Part shown: in pieces, positions 1-6,893 of the stretch
Numbering within the stretch: the first letter of the stretch is position 1
Layout of the letters: each line of letters begins with the position of its first letter
Origin: a candidate division FCPU426 bacterium
GTDB taxonomy: Bacteria; Oederibacteriota; JAAXVQ01; JAUVAV01
Length of the DNA: 18,819 bases
NCBI GenBank assembly: GCA_030619365.1
Contig: JAUXBQ010000013.1
Coordinates: forward strand, 1-18,819
Direction of reading: 5' to 3'
Notes under the pieces: generated by a model
What the model was told of the DNA's origin: nothing
Databases searched by the model: none
The model's input: only the letters and a program-made list of their open reading frames with translations
Program-made: the position numbers and the translations under genes

Positions 1-13
1 CTGGGATTCCCTT

Positions 14-38
14 CGGTTGCGACTGTTCCCTACGAAAT
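14..38. repeat. Degenerate copy of the GGGAACGGTCG palindrome family
   Basis: The right half, GCGACTGTTCCCTACGAAAT at 19-38, matches the right half of the palindrome at 133-162 read on the minus strand, including the flanking GAAAT, with one mismatch in 20. The left half has decayed (CTTCGGTT instead of GGGAACGGTC), so this copy no longer forms a full hairpin. It lies in the non-coding stretch downstream of trxB. I see nothing else in 39-132 apart from a short GGAAATTTCC palindrome. Confidence 0.6.
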
Positions 39-132
39 AAAGGATCCGAAACGTTGATTATTAGACAGCGGGAGGGAAATTTCCATGCCAAGAAAAGACA
101 TTTTTTGTGGGAATTTGACGGGATATTGATTT

Positions 133-162
133 CGTAGGGAACGGTCGCGACCGTTCCCTACG
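133..162. repeat. 30-nt perfect palindrome just after trxB
   Basis: The left half is CGTAGGGAACGGTCG and the right half is its exact reverse complement. As RNA it would form a 13-bp stem with a CGCG loop. It begins three bases after the trxB stop codon, so it could protect the 3' end of the trxA-trxB transcript or act as a weak terminator. No T-run follows on the minus strand, so it is not a classical intrinsic terminator. The same 28-nt core occurs at 6665-6694, which marks it as a dispersed REP-like or MITE-like repeat rather than a gene-specific signal. Confidence 0.85.
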
Positions 163-165
163 GAT

Positions 166-1107
166 TCACGGATGGGTCTGGATATACCGGTCGGCCATGA
201 CCGCAGCAGTCGCGCCTTCGCCCGCGGCCACGATGATCTGTTTGAGGGCGTTGTCGCGGCAATCCCCGGCCGCGAAAATACCCGGCACGCTCGTCATGAG
301 AAAGGGATCGGTTTTCAGGTAGCCTTCGGGCGCAGCGTCCAACAGTCCGGTAAACGCCTCGGTTTGGGGCGTCCAGCCCACAAAAACGAACACGCCCTTC
401 ACCTCCAGGTCCCGGCACTCCGGCTCGCCCCTGGGATTGATTCGCAACTGTGTGACCCCTTTATCGTCTCCCAGGATATCCTGGGGCACGTAAGGGGTAA
501 TAATCTCTATTTTGGGATTTTTCAGCACGTGGTCCTGGATGATTTTATCCGCCCGGAACTGCTCGCGGCGATGCACGAGGTAGACCCGGGAGGCAAAACG
601 GGTCAGGTAATCCGCTTCTTCCAGGGCCGTGTTCCCGCCGCCCACCACGGCTACTGGCACATTCTTGAAAAACGGGCCGTCGCACGTCCCGCAGTAGGAT
701 ACGCCCCGTCCGCGATATTCCTGCTCCCCCGGTATGTTCAGGAATTTCGGCTTGGCGCCCGTGGCAATGACCACGGTCTTGGCCTTGATTTCCCCGTCCG
801 TAACCTGGATCCGGTGCGGCGGCCCAGGCACAATGCCGGTCACGCTTCCCATTTCCGCGCCGAGTCCCAATTCCCGCGTCTGGCTCTCCATTTTGGACAT
901 CAATTCCGACCCGCTGACATGGGGCAGGCCGGGATAGTTGTCCACCCGCCAGGTGGTGGCCGCCTGGCCGCCCGGGGCCATTTGTTCCAGCAGCGCCACG
1001 GTGCGGCCGCTCCGGACTGCGTACAGTCCGGCGGTCAGGCCGGCCGGGCCGGCGCCGATGATGGCGATATCCACCAGGCGTTCGGGGACTGGGGTGGTTT
1101 TGGCCAT
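166..1107 (-). CDS. trxB: Thioredoxin reductase (NADPH)
   Basis: A flavoprotein that uses NADPH to reduce thioredoxin in the cytoplasm. It has 313 residues, the usual length for the low-molecular-weight bacterial family. The FAD-binding GAGPAG motif is at residues 18-23. The redox-active pair Cys139/Cys142 lies in CGTCDG. The NADPH-domain GGGNTALEEA is at 156-165, followed by HRR at 179-181, which is typical of NADPH rather than NADH users. The C-terminal FAD motif GIFAAGDCRD is present. I chose the ATG at 1107 because its A is also the last base of the trxA stop codon (TGATG). This gives translational coupling and a family-like N-terminus. An in-frame ATG at 1158 lies inside trxA and would add 17 unconserved residues. 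It is co-transcribed with trxA, its substrate. Confidence 0.96.
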   Translation of the reverse strand: MAKTTPVPERLVDIAIIGAGPAGLTAGLYAVRSGRTVALLEQMAPGGQAATTWRVDNYPGLPHVSGSELMSKMESQTRELGLGAEMGSVTGIVPGPPHRIQVTDGEIKAKTVVIATGAKPKFLNIPGEQEYRGRGVSYCGTCDGPFFKNVPVAVVGGGNTALEEADYLTRFASRVYLVHRREQFRADKIIQDHVLKNPKIEIITPYVPQDILGDDKGVTQLRINPRGEPECRDLEVKGVFVFVGWTPQTEAFTGLLDAAPEGYLKTDPFLMTSVPGIFAAGDCRDNALKQIIVAAGEGATAAVMADRYIQTHP

Positions 1108-1427
1108 CAGCTCTGCAAGACCTCGTCCACCACGGATATGATTTTTGACTTGGTGCATACGCCGATGATCTGGTTGACCAGGCGTCCATTTTTGAAAAAG
1201 AGCAGCGAGGGAATGGAGCGGATGGCAAAGCGGCCTGCGGTATTGGGGTTGGCGTCAACGTCCAGGCGATAAAATTTCAGGCGGCCGGTATATTCGCGCG
1301 ATAATTCTTCGACTACGGGCGCCAGCATGCGGCAGGGACCGCACCAGACCGCCCAGAAATCAACTAGCACCGTGAGGTCGGATTTTATTACCTCGCTCGT
1401 AAAGTTTTGATGCGTCACGTCTACCAT
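1107..1427 (-). CDS. trxA: Thioredoxin
   Basis: A 106-residue single-domain thioredoxin, the normal family length. It is a cytoplasmic dithiol reductant for ribonucleotide reductase, peroxiredoxins and other partners. The active site WCGPC has Cys29 and Cys32. Asp23 in VDFW matches the buried acid of the family. The cis-proline is Pro73 in SIPS, where most thioredoxins have Thr after the proline. The ATG at 1427 is preceded by AGGCGGG, a moderate ribosome binding site. The gene lies 89 nt after the small membrane-protein gene, across an AT-rich gap with promoter-like hexamers, so it probably starts its own transcript. It overlaps trxB by one base, giving a complete thioredoxin system in one operon. 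Confidence 0.96.
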   Translation of the reverse strand: MVDVTHQNFTSEVIKSDLTVLVDFWAVWCGPCRMLAPVVEELSREYTGRLKFYRLDVDANPNTAGRFAIRSIPSLLFFKNGRLVNQIIGVCTKSKIISVVDEVLQS

Positions 1428-1494
1428 ACCGATCCCGCCTTTCCCGAATTCATCATAAACGGAAGACCTGCTATCGATTTTTGTATTATACTTA

Positions 1495-1524
1495 ATTATA
1501 TAATATCCGAATTAACTCAGTGAA
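1495..1524 (-). promoter_or_regulatory. Candidate promoter for trxA-trxB
   Basis: On the minus strand a TTCACT (4 of 6 matches to the -35 consensus) is followed after 18 nt by TATAAT at 1500-1495. A second TATAAT is at 1490-1485, ten bases further on, but it has no good -35 element. Both sit in an AT-rich gap between the small membrane-protein gene and trxA. The -35 overlaps the last codons of the small gene. The -10 is exact but the -35 is imperfect, so this is a candidate only. Confidence 0.45.
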
Positions 1525-1663
1525 TAAAGAGTTTTAACATAACGTACCCGATACCTAAAAGACCATAGATAATGGCCAGGGTTTTCAGATGCCAGTTCCG
1601 GGACAGTAAAATATCGCCGGCTGGCTGTGACGCGGTCTCAGATTTCTCTCGTGAGGCGGCCAT
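1517..1663 (-). CDS. Small single-pass membrane protein, unknown function
   Basis: A 48-residue open reading frame starting with ATG two bases after the lysC stop codon. The N-terminal half (residues 1-26) is polar and charged (MAASREKSETASQPAGD). Residues about 29-46 (LAIIYGLLGIGYVMLKLF) form one likely transmembrane helix, followed by a short tail. No Shine-Dalgarno sequence is visible, so translation would depend on ribosomes finishing lysC and re-initiating. I do not recognise a family. The tight spacing, the same strand and the polar-then-hydrophobic pattern argue for a real gene, but a chance ORF of this size cannot be excluded. Confidence 0.55.
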   Translation of the reverse strand: MAASREKSETASQPAGDILLSRNWHLKTLAIIYGLLGIGYVMLKLFIH

Positions 1664-1665
1664 GG

Positions 1666-2916
1666 TCAGGACGTCAGGTTTGATAATTTGAATTTTTCGT
1701 GAATGGCCTGCACGGCCTCTTCGACCCGATTTTCCTCCACAATGCAGGAAATCTTGATCTCCGAGGTCGAGATCATCACGATGTTAATGCCCCGCTCAGA
1801 CAAGGCCTTGAACATGGCAGCGGCCACGCCCGAATGGGAGCGCATCCCCACGCCCACCACGCTGACTTTACCGATTTTTTCGTCCGCCTGGTACCCTTTG
1901 GCGCCGATTTCCTTGACCAGGGTCTCCACTATCTTTTTCGCCCGTTGCAGATCCTTTTGCCGGATCGTAAAGGAAATGTTCGTGGTTCCCTCCTCGGAAA
2001 TATCCTGCACAATCACGTCGATATTCAGGTCCTCATCGGCCAAGCGCCCGAATATCGTCGCGGCAATACCGGGTTTGTCCGGAACCCAAAGGATAGTCAG
2101 TTTCGCTTCCTGCTTGGTGTGGGTCACAGCGGACACCATTACGCCTTCCATTTGTTCCACCTCCTCCATGATCAGCGTTCCGGGCTCAGGCCGGACCGCG
2201 GACCGCACATGCAGCACAACGCCGCTTTTCTTGGCAAATTCCACTGAGCGGTTATACAAAACCTTCGCGCCCAGGCTGGCCATTTCCAGCATTTCGTCGT
2301 AGGAAATATTTAACAAGCGCGAGGCAGTCGGCACGACGCGCGGGTCGGCGGTGTACACACCGTCCACGTCCTTGTAAAACTCGCAGACCACAGCCGTGAG
2401 GTCCGCGGCCAACGCCACGGCCGTGAGATCGGAGCCGCCACGGCCCAGCGTGGTGATTTCCTCCTCTTCGGTCTCTCCCTGAAAGCCCGCCACGATCACG
2501 ACTTTGCCCAGACGCAGGGCTTTGAGGATTTTGTCGCTGCCCATCTTGACGATCCGGGCCTTGCAGTGCGCGTCATCGGTCACAATGCCGACCTGCGGGC
2601 CGGTGAAGGAGATGGCATCGCAGTTCAGGGATTTCAAGGCAATGGCCATGAGCGCAATGGATTGTTGCTCGCCGGTGGCCAGCAGCATGTCCATTTCCCG
2701 TTCATCTGGAAACTCGGCAATGGCCTGGGCCTTGGCGATCAAGTTGTCCGTCATGTCGCCCGGCGCGGAAACCACGACCACCACGTCCTGGCCGGTGTTC
2801 CTGACGTCCACGATGCGCCGGGCCACGCCTTTCATCAATTCGGGGGTGGCCAGCGTGGCGCCGCCGAATTTCATGACCGTTATTTTCTTTTCCCGGCCTG
2901 GCGTACTCCCGGTCAT
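1666..2916 (-). CDS. lysC: Aspartate kinase with two ACT domains
   Basis: Phosphorylates aspartate in the first step towards lysine, methionine and threonine. It has 416 residues, typical of the monofunctional class with a C-terminal regulatory pair of ACT domains. The nucleotide-binding start KFGGATL is at 16-22, where most relatives read KFGGTSV. The kinase motif TTLGRGGSDLTA is at 155-166 and YKDVDGVYTADPR at 181-193. ACT1 starts near 272 (LTILWVPDKPGIAATIF) and ACT2 near 350 (VSVVGVGMRSHSGVAAAMF), which suggests feedback control by lysine and/or threonine. The ATG at 2916 overlaps the upstream stop as ATGA and has AGGAG 8 nt upstream. It is the fourth gene of the hom operon. No asd gene is in the window. 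Confidence 0.95.
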   Translation of the reverse strand: MTGSTPGREKKITVMKFGGATLATPELMKGVARRIVDVRNTGQDVVVVVSAPGDMTDNLIAKAQAIAEFPDEREMDMLLATGEQQSIALMAIALKSLNCDAISFTGPQVGIVTDDAHCKARIVKMGSDKILKALRLGKVVIVAGFQGETEEEEITTLGRGGSDLTAVALAADLTAVVCEFYKDVDGVYTADPRVVPTASRLLNISYDEMLEMASLGAKVLYNRSVEFAKKSGVVLHVRSAVRPEPGTLIMEEVEQMEGVMVSAVTHTKQEAKLTILWVPDKPGIAATIFGRLADEDLNIDVIVQDISEEGTTNISFTIRQKDLQRAKKIVETLVKEIGAKGYQADEKIGKVSVVGVGMRSHSGVAAAMFKALSERGINIVMISTSEIKISCIVEENRVEEAVQAIHEKFKLSNLTS

Positions 2917-4187
2917 GCCGGTGTCTCCTGGGCCGGGGTGTCCGGCGCCAACGTCGTTTCGGCCTGTCCACCCAGGTCCGGAGCCACCGCTTCCGTCAGA
3001 CGCCCGGTTATGAAAAACTCCATTAGGTGCCAGCCCGCTTCAATGTGCAGGCCGGTTTGTTTGGCCTGAAATTCATCGTACCCGGACACTGCGCCGGGCT
3101 CTCGCTCCCCGGGCTGGTAGATAAGAAAGGGCACGGACTCATTGGTATGGGTTCGCGCGTCCAAGGGGGTGGGATGATCGGGCAGTACCATGATTTTATA
3201 ATCCTGGCGGCCCTCCAGCCCGGCCAGCACGGTGCCCACGACTTTCTCGTCAAAATCCTCAATGGCCCGGACCTTGCCGGCCACGTCGCCGTTGTGCCCG
3301 CACTCGTCCGGCGCTTCCACGTGCACAAAGACAAAATCATGCTTTTTCAGGACCTTAAGGGCCGCCTCGGCTTTGCCCACATAATTTGTATCCAGGTAGC
3401 CCGTAGCCCCCGGCACATTGACCACGGACAATCCCGCGTAGAGGCCGATGCCCTTGATTAAATCCACCGCCGAAATCACACTGCCGGTCACGTGAAAACG
3501 GTCGGTCATGGTCGGCATTTGCGGTTTGGTCCCCTGCCCCCACAACCAGATCATGTTGGCCGCCGGCTTGCCTTCATGCCGGCGCTCGCGGTTGATTTCA
3601 TGCCCTTCCAGCAGAAACCGGGAATCCAGCATAAGCTGGAGCAGGTCCTTGTGCCCGGGTCCTTTGGGCAGAAAACCGGTGATTTCCTGGCCGCTGATGT
3701 CATGCGGCGGCGTGCAGCGGGCTTTCAGGGGTCCGCCCCGCCACACGAGCAGATGCCGGTAACTGGTGCCCAGGTAAAACTTGATCTTATCAGTCCCGAA
3801 TTTCTGGTTGAGCAGTTTGATCAGAGGTTTGGCCTCGTCCGTGGGGATATGCCCGGACGAAAAATCCTGCATATGGCCGTTTTTGACGTTCACCAGGTTG
3901 CAGCGGAACGCCACGTCCCGCGGCCCCAGGTCCACTCCGATGTTGGCCGCTTCCAGCGGCGCTCGGCCGGAATAATACTGCCGGGGATCGTATCCCATCA
4001 CCGCCAGGTTGGCCACGTCCGAGCCCAGCGGATAGCCATCAAGCAAGGTGTGGGCGGTTCCGTAAATACCCTGCCGGGCCAGGCGATCCAAATTGGGGGT
4101 ACGGGCAGCTTGTAAGGGCGTCCGGTTGTCGAGATCCGGATGCGGGTGGTCCGCCATGCCGTCGCCCACCAGAAGAATATACTTCAT
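2913..4187 (-). CDS. apgM: ApgM-type phosphoglycerate mutase homologue (possible homoserine kinase substitute)
   Basis: A 424-residue member of the alkaline-phosphatase superfamily, closest to the archaeal-type 2,3-bisphosphoglycerate-independent phosphoglycerate mutases. Visible metal and active-site motifs are GDGMAD at 8-13, GSDVANLAVMGYDP at 55-68 with the likely phospho-acceptor Ser56, HVEAPDECGH at 289-298 and LPDHPTP at 335-341 with His347. The C-terminal 30 residues are a low-complexity Ala/Pro/Thr tail. It overlaps thrC by 4 nt (ATGA) and lysC by 4 nt (ATGA), so it is locked into a threonine operon that has no thrB. From memory, comparative-genomics annotation has proposed ApgM-family genes in such operons as functional analogues of homoserine kinase. 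The sequence alone cannot decide between glycolytic mutase and that role. Confidence 0.9.
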   Translation of the reverse strand: MKYILLVGDGMADHPHPDLDNRTPLQAARTPNLDRLARQGIYGTAHTLLDGYPLGSDVANLAVMGYDPRQYYSGRAPLEAANIGVDLGPRDVAFRCNLVNVKNGHMQDFSSGHIPTDEAKPLIKLLNQKFGTDKIKFYLGTSYRHLLVWRGGPLKARCTPPHDISGQEITGFLPKGPGHKDLLQLMLDSRFLLEGHEINRERRHEGKPAANMIWLWGQGTKPQMPTMTDRFHVTGSVISAVDLIKGIGLYAGLSVVNVPGATGYLDTNYVGKAEAALKVLKKHDFVFVHVEAPDECGHNGDVAGKVRAIEDFDEKVVGTVLAGLEGRQDYKIMVLPDHPTPLDARTHTNESVPFLIYQPGEREPGAVSGYDEFQAKQTGLHIEAGWHLMEFFITGRLTEAVAPDLGGQAETTLAPDTPAQETPA

Positions 4188-5293
4188 GCCAACTGTTTCC
4201 TTTTAGCCGGTTTTTTTTGAATTCCCATGAGGCGGAGCACGGATTCCAGCTTGGGCTGACAGGTTTGAAACTTGCTTGATTCCTGTATGGCCCGGTCAGG
4301 GTCCTTCAGGCCGTGCCCGGTCAGGATGCAGACCGTAACCGAGGAAAACATAGGCTGGCGTTTGAAAAAGCCTTCGGCCGCTAGCTTGATAAACCCGGCC
4401 ACTGAAGCAGCGGAAGCCGGTTCACAAAAAACGCCCTCAATCTGGCTCAGATGACGGTATGCGGACAGGATCTGGCGATCGGTCACCAGGCCGATCATAC
4501 CCTCGGATTCATCCCGGGCACACTCTGCGGCTTGCCAGGAGGCCGGATTTCCGATTTTTATGGCAGTGGCAATGGTTTTGGGGTTCTTGATGGGCTTACC
4601 CTTCACAATCGGTGCGGATAGCGCGGCTTGCCATCCCAGCATACGCGGTAATCGGCTTATTCGCCCGATCCGCTTGTATTCCCGGTATCCTTTCCAATAG
4701 GCGGTGATGTTGCCGGCATTGCCCACTGGAATAAAATGGAAATCCGGACACCGGCCGCCCAATTGGTCCACAATCTCGAATGCCCCGGTTTTTTGCCCTT
4801 CGATCCTGTAAGGATTTATTGAGTTTACAAGAGTTACGTTATATTTCTCAGATATTTCTTTAACTATATCCAGGGCCTGATCAAAATTGCCATCAACGGC
4901 AATAATTTTAGCTCCGTGAAGCATGGCTTGGGCAAGCTTGCCCAGGGCAATGGCGCCCTTGGGTAGAATGACAAAGCACTTTAAACCAGCCCGGGCCGCA
5001 TAGGCCGCGGCTGAGGCCGAGGTATTTCCCGTAGAAGCGCAAATAACCGCCTTGGCCCCCTCTTCCTTGGCTTTGGAAATAGCCAGGGTCATGCCCCGGT
5101 CTTTAAACGATCCCGTTGGATTGGCACCCTCGAACTTTAAAAACACCTCCATGCCGGGCATACCAGATAGTTTGTTCAGGGACGGAGCGGGAATCAGCGG
5201 GGTGTTCCCCTCATTCAGCGTGATGATCGGGGTTTTGCCGGTGACCGGCAGATGCTGGCGGTACTTGGCGATAATGCCCTGATAATTAATCAA
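4184..5293 (-). CDS. thrC: Threonine synthase
   Basis: A PLP-dependent lyase that converts O-phosphohomoserine to threonine. The PLP lysine is Lys64 in GANPTGSFKDRG (residues 56-67). The substrate and phosphate motifs ASTGNTSASAAAYAARAG and IPVGNAGNITAYWKG follow, as in the short bacterial class of about 350 residues. The tail of about 40 residues is basic. No ATG lies near the N-terminus. I place the start at TTG 5293, which has AAGGA 9 nt upstream. A TTG at 5302 in the same frame would add three residues but directly abuts that AAGGA. Either start overlaps the end of hom, so translation is coupled. The 3' end overlaps apgM by 4 nt. Confidence 0.93.
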   Translation of the reverse strand: MINYQGIIAKYRQHLPVTGKTPIITLNEGNTPLIPAPSLNKLSGMPGMEVFLKFEGANPTGSFKDRGMTLAISKAKEEGAKAVICASTGNTSASAAAYAARAGLKCFVILPKGAIALGKLAQAMLHGAKIIAVDGNFDQALDIVKEISEKYNVTLVNSINPYRIEGQKTGAFEIVDQLGGRCPDFHFIPVGNAGNITAYWKGYREYKRIGRISRLPRMLGWQAALSAPIVKGKPIKNPKTIATAIKIGNPASWQAAECARDESEGMIGLVTDRQILSAYRHLSQIEGVFCEPASAASVAGFIKLAAEGFFKRQPMFSSVTVCILTGHGLKDPDRAIQESSKFQTCQPKLESVLRLMGIQKKPAKRKQLA

Positions 5294-6602
5294 TGTCCTC
5301 AATCCTTATCTTCAGGGTCGGTTGCACGGTAAACGGCATTTTATCAATGGTTTCCAGGGCCGCGGTTACATCCTTTTCCTTGGCCTGATGGATCACGATC
5401 ATGATCGGGACAACGTTTTCCTTATGCGCGTCCTTCTGGATTACCGCTTCAATGGAAATGCCCTTTTCGCTCAAAATACCTGCGATTTTGGCAATAACGC
5501 CGATTTCCTCCTTGACCGTGAAGCGCAAATAGTACTGGGAAACAAGTTCCGCAATCGGTTCGACGGGCAACGAGTCTGCTGCGGCCTGTGGCAGGTAATA
5601 CACGGAAGGCACATTGCCCGCCACGCCCATGTGGATATTACGGGCAATAAATATCACGTCCGAAACCACAGCTGAGGCAGTGGGCATTTCGCCCGCCCCT
5701 TTCCCATAGAACATGGTCGGTCCCACTGCGTCCCCAATGACGTAGAGGCTGTTGTACACCCCGTGCACGGCTGACATCAGGTGATCCCCGGGGATCAGAG
5801 CGGGGTGCACCCGCACCTGAACTTGTTTATCCTTGGTCTGCTTGGCAATGCCCAGCAATTTTATTTCTTTGTCCAGTTCTTCCCGGGCGTAAAGAATATC
5901 CTGGGCGGTCAGCTGGTCAATGCCCTCCACATGGACATCCGAGGGCGCGACCCGCCTGCCGAAAGCCATGGCAGCCAGGATAACGAGCTTGTGCATGGTG
6001 TCTCCACCCTTGACGTCCAGGGCGGGGTCCGCCTCGGCAAAACCCTTGGCCTGCGCTTCGGCCAGGGCCTCGTCAAAGCTCTGGCCTTTTTTCATTTGGG
6101 ATAGAATGTAGTTCGCGGTGCCGTTGATGATTCCGAATATACCCTGGATATGATTCGGGGCCAAGCCGTCATTCAGCGCCTGAACCACGGGAATCCCCCC
6201 GCCCACCGCTGCTTCGAAATAAATATCCGCCGAAGAGTCCCGCGCCGTGCTCATGATCTCATCCCAGTGTTCGGCCAGCAAGGCCTTGTTGGCGGTGACC
6301 ACGTGCTTGCCGGCCTTCAGGGCCTTGAGAATAAAGCCTTTCGCCGGCTCAATGCCGCCAATGAGTTCCACCACGATCTGGATTTCGGGATCCTGAATGA
6401 CCGCCTCGGCGTTCGTGGTCAACAGGGATCTGTCAACCTTAACGCCGCGGTCCCGGGTAATATCCAGATCGGCAATTTTGCCCAACGTGATGGTGGTCCC
6501 GGAACGTTTGGCCAGCAGATCCTGACTGTTTTGAAATATCCTGGTCACGCCGGTGCCGACCGTACCCCAGCCCAGCAAACCGACTTTCACACCCTGACTC
6601 AT
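5286..6602 (-). CDS. hom: Homoserine dehydrogenase with C-terminal ACT domain
   Basis: Reduces aspartate semialdehyde to homoserine, the branch point to threonine and methionine. It has 438 residues. The Rossmann motif GLLGWGTVGTG is at 8-18. TANKALL at 103-109 contains the likely catalytic Lys106. AAVGGGIP is at 131-138 and GIINGTANYIL at 157-167, with the substrate loop AEADPALDVKGGD at 189-201. An ACT domain begins near 358 (YLRFTVKEEIGVIAKIAGIL) and probably mediates threonine feedback. The start at 6602 matches the family. The frame stays open upstream to 6662, but those 20 extra residues run into the palindrome and lack a ribosome binding site. AGGGAG lies 12 nt upstream of the chosen ATG. 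It is the first gene of the aspartate-family operon. Confidence 0.96.
   Translation of the reverse strand: MSQGVKVGLLGWGTVGTGVTRIFQNSQDLLAKRSGTTITLGKIADLDITRDRGVKVDRSLLTTNAEAVIQDPEIQIVVELIGGIEPAKGFILKALKAGKHVVTANKALLAEHWDEIMSTARDSSADIYFEAAVGGGIPVVQALNDGLAPNHIQGIFGIINGTANYILSQMKKGQSFDEALAEAQAKGFAEADPALDVKGGDTMHKLVILAAMAFGRRVAPSDVHVEGIDQLTAQDILYAREELDKEIKLLGIAKQTKDKQVQVRVHPALIPGDHLMSAVHGVYNSLYVIGDAVGPTMFYGKGAGEMPTASAVVSDVIFIARNIHMGVAGNVPSVYYLPQAAADSLPVEPIAELVSQYYLRFTVKEEIGVIAKIAGILSEKGISIEAVIQKDAHKENVVPIMIVIHQAKEKDVTAALETIDKMPFTVQPTLKIRIEDID
5303..5307 (-). promoter_or_regulatory. Ribosome binding site that decides the thrC TTG start
   Basis: AAGGA on the minus strand, inside the last codons of hom, lies 9 nt before TTG at 5293. 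It supports that codon over the TTG at 5302, which it touches directly. Confidence 0.55.
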
Positions 6603-6659
6603 GGAAGTATGGTTCTCCCTTCGTAAATTAAAACACGGTAGGGGCACGATATAACCGTC

Positions 6660-6699
6660 CATATAGTAGGGAACGGTCGCGACCGTTCCCTACTATATG
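6660..6699. repeat. 40-nt perfect palindrome in the hom leader
   Basis: The left half is CATATAGTAGGGAACGGTCG and the right half is its exact reverse complement. In RNA it would fold into an 18-bp stem with a CGCG loop. It shares the 28-nt core of the repeat at 133-162, but the outer arms differ (CATATA here, C there). It lies about 57 nt upstream of the hom start and downstream of the hom promoter, so it should be transcribed. No T-run follows it in the direction of transcription, so it is not a standard terminator. On the plus strand it is followed by seven A residues. Confidence 0.9.
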
Positions 6700-6761
6700 A
6701 AAAAAATCAATCCGGTCTGGGCCTCGCGCACGCACAAAACCGTTTATCTAAGGATTGCGGC

Positions 6762-6791
6762 ATTATACTGAGACAACAACGCCACTGTCAA
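6762..6791 (-). promoter_or_regulatory. Consensus sigma-70-type promoter for hom-thrC-apgM-lysC
   Basis: On the minus strand, TTGACA at 6791-6786 and TATAAT at 6767-6762 are both exact consensus hexamers separated by 18 nt. Transcription would begin near 6755, giving an untranslated leader of about 150 nt before the hom ATG at 6602. The site lies in the gap between the tolC-like gene and hom, where a promoter is expected. Confidence 0.85.
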
Positions 6792-6860
6792 GCCTCAAAC
6801 TCGTAGGCGTTTACGGGAAAGACCTTTGTTTTTTCGGGATTTCGGTCAAAAGGGCGTGCG

Positions 6861-6887
6861 CTTGGGGACACTGCGGGCGTCCCCAAG
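6861..6887 (-). terminator. Stem-loop after the TolC-family gene
   Basis: CTTGGGGAC and GTCCCCAAG form a perfect 9-bp stem around a 9-nt loop, starting 6 nt past the TolC-family stop codon. It probably marks the 3' end of the efflux operon. The following sequence has only a four-T run about 9 nt later, so an intrinsic terminator is possible but not typical. It could also be a dispersed repeat. Confidence 0.5.
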
Positions 6888-6893
6888 ATCAGA

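Noticed and set aside
133..162. Intrinsic terminator for trxA-trxB
   Set aside because: The stem is good but no T-run follows, and the same core occurs upstream of hom, so I call it a repeat; some terminating effect is still possible.
1108..1158. N-terminal extension of trxB by 17 residues
   Set aside because: It would lie fully inside trxA; the TGATG stop-start overlap at 1107 gives a normal TrxB N-terminus.
172..1272. A 366-codon plus-strand frame across trxB and part of trxA
   Set aside because: Antisense to two unmistakable genes; the product resembles nothing and has no ribosome binding site that stands out.
6603..6662. N-terminal extension of hom by 20 residues
   Set aside because: The extra residues would start inside the palindrome, without a ribosome binding site, before the point where the family normally begins.
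6602..6755. Riboswitch, T-box or attenuator leader peptide in the hom leader
   Set aside because: No T-box sequence, no recognisable lysine or SAM riboswitch core, and no short ORF rich in Thr, Ile or Lys codons was found.
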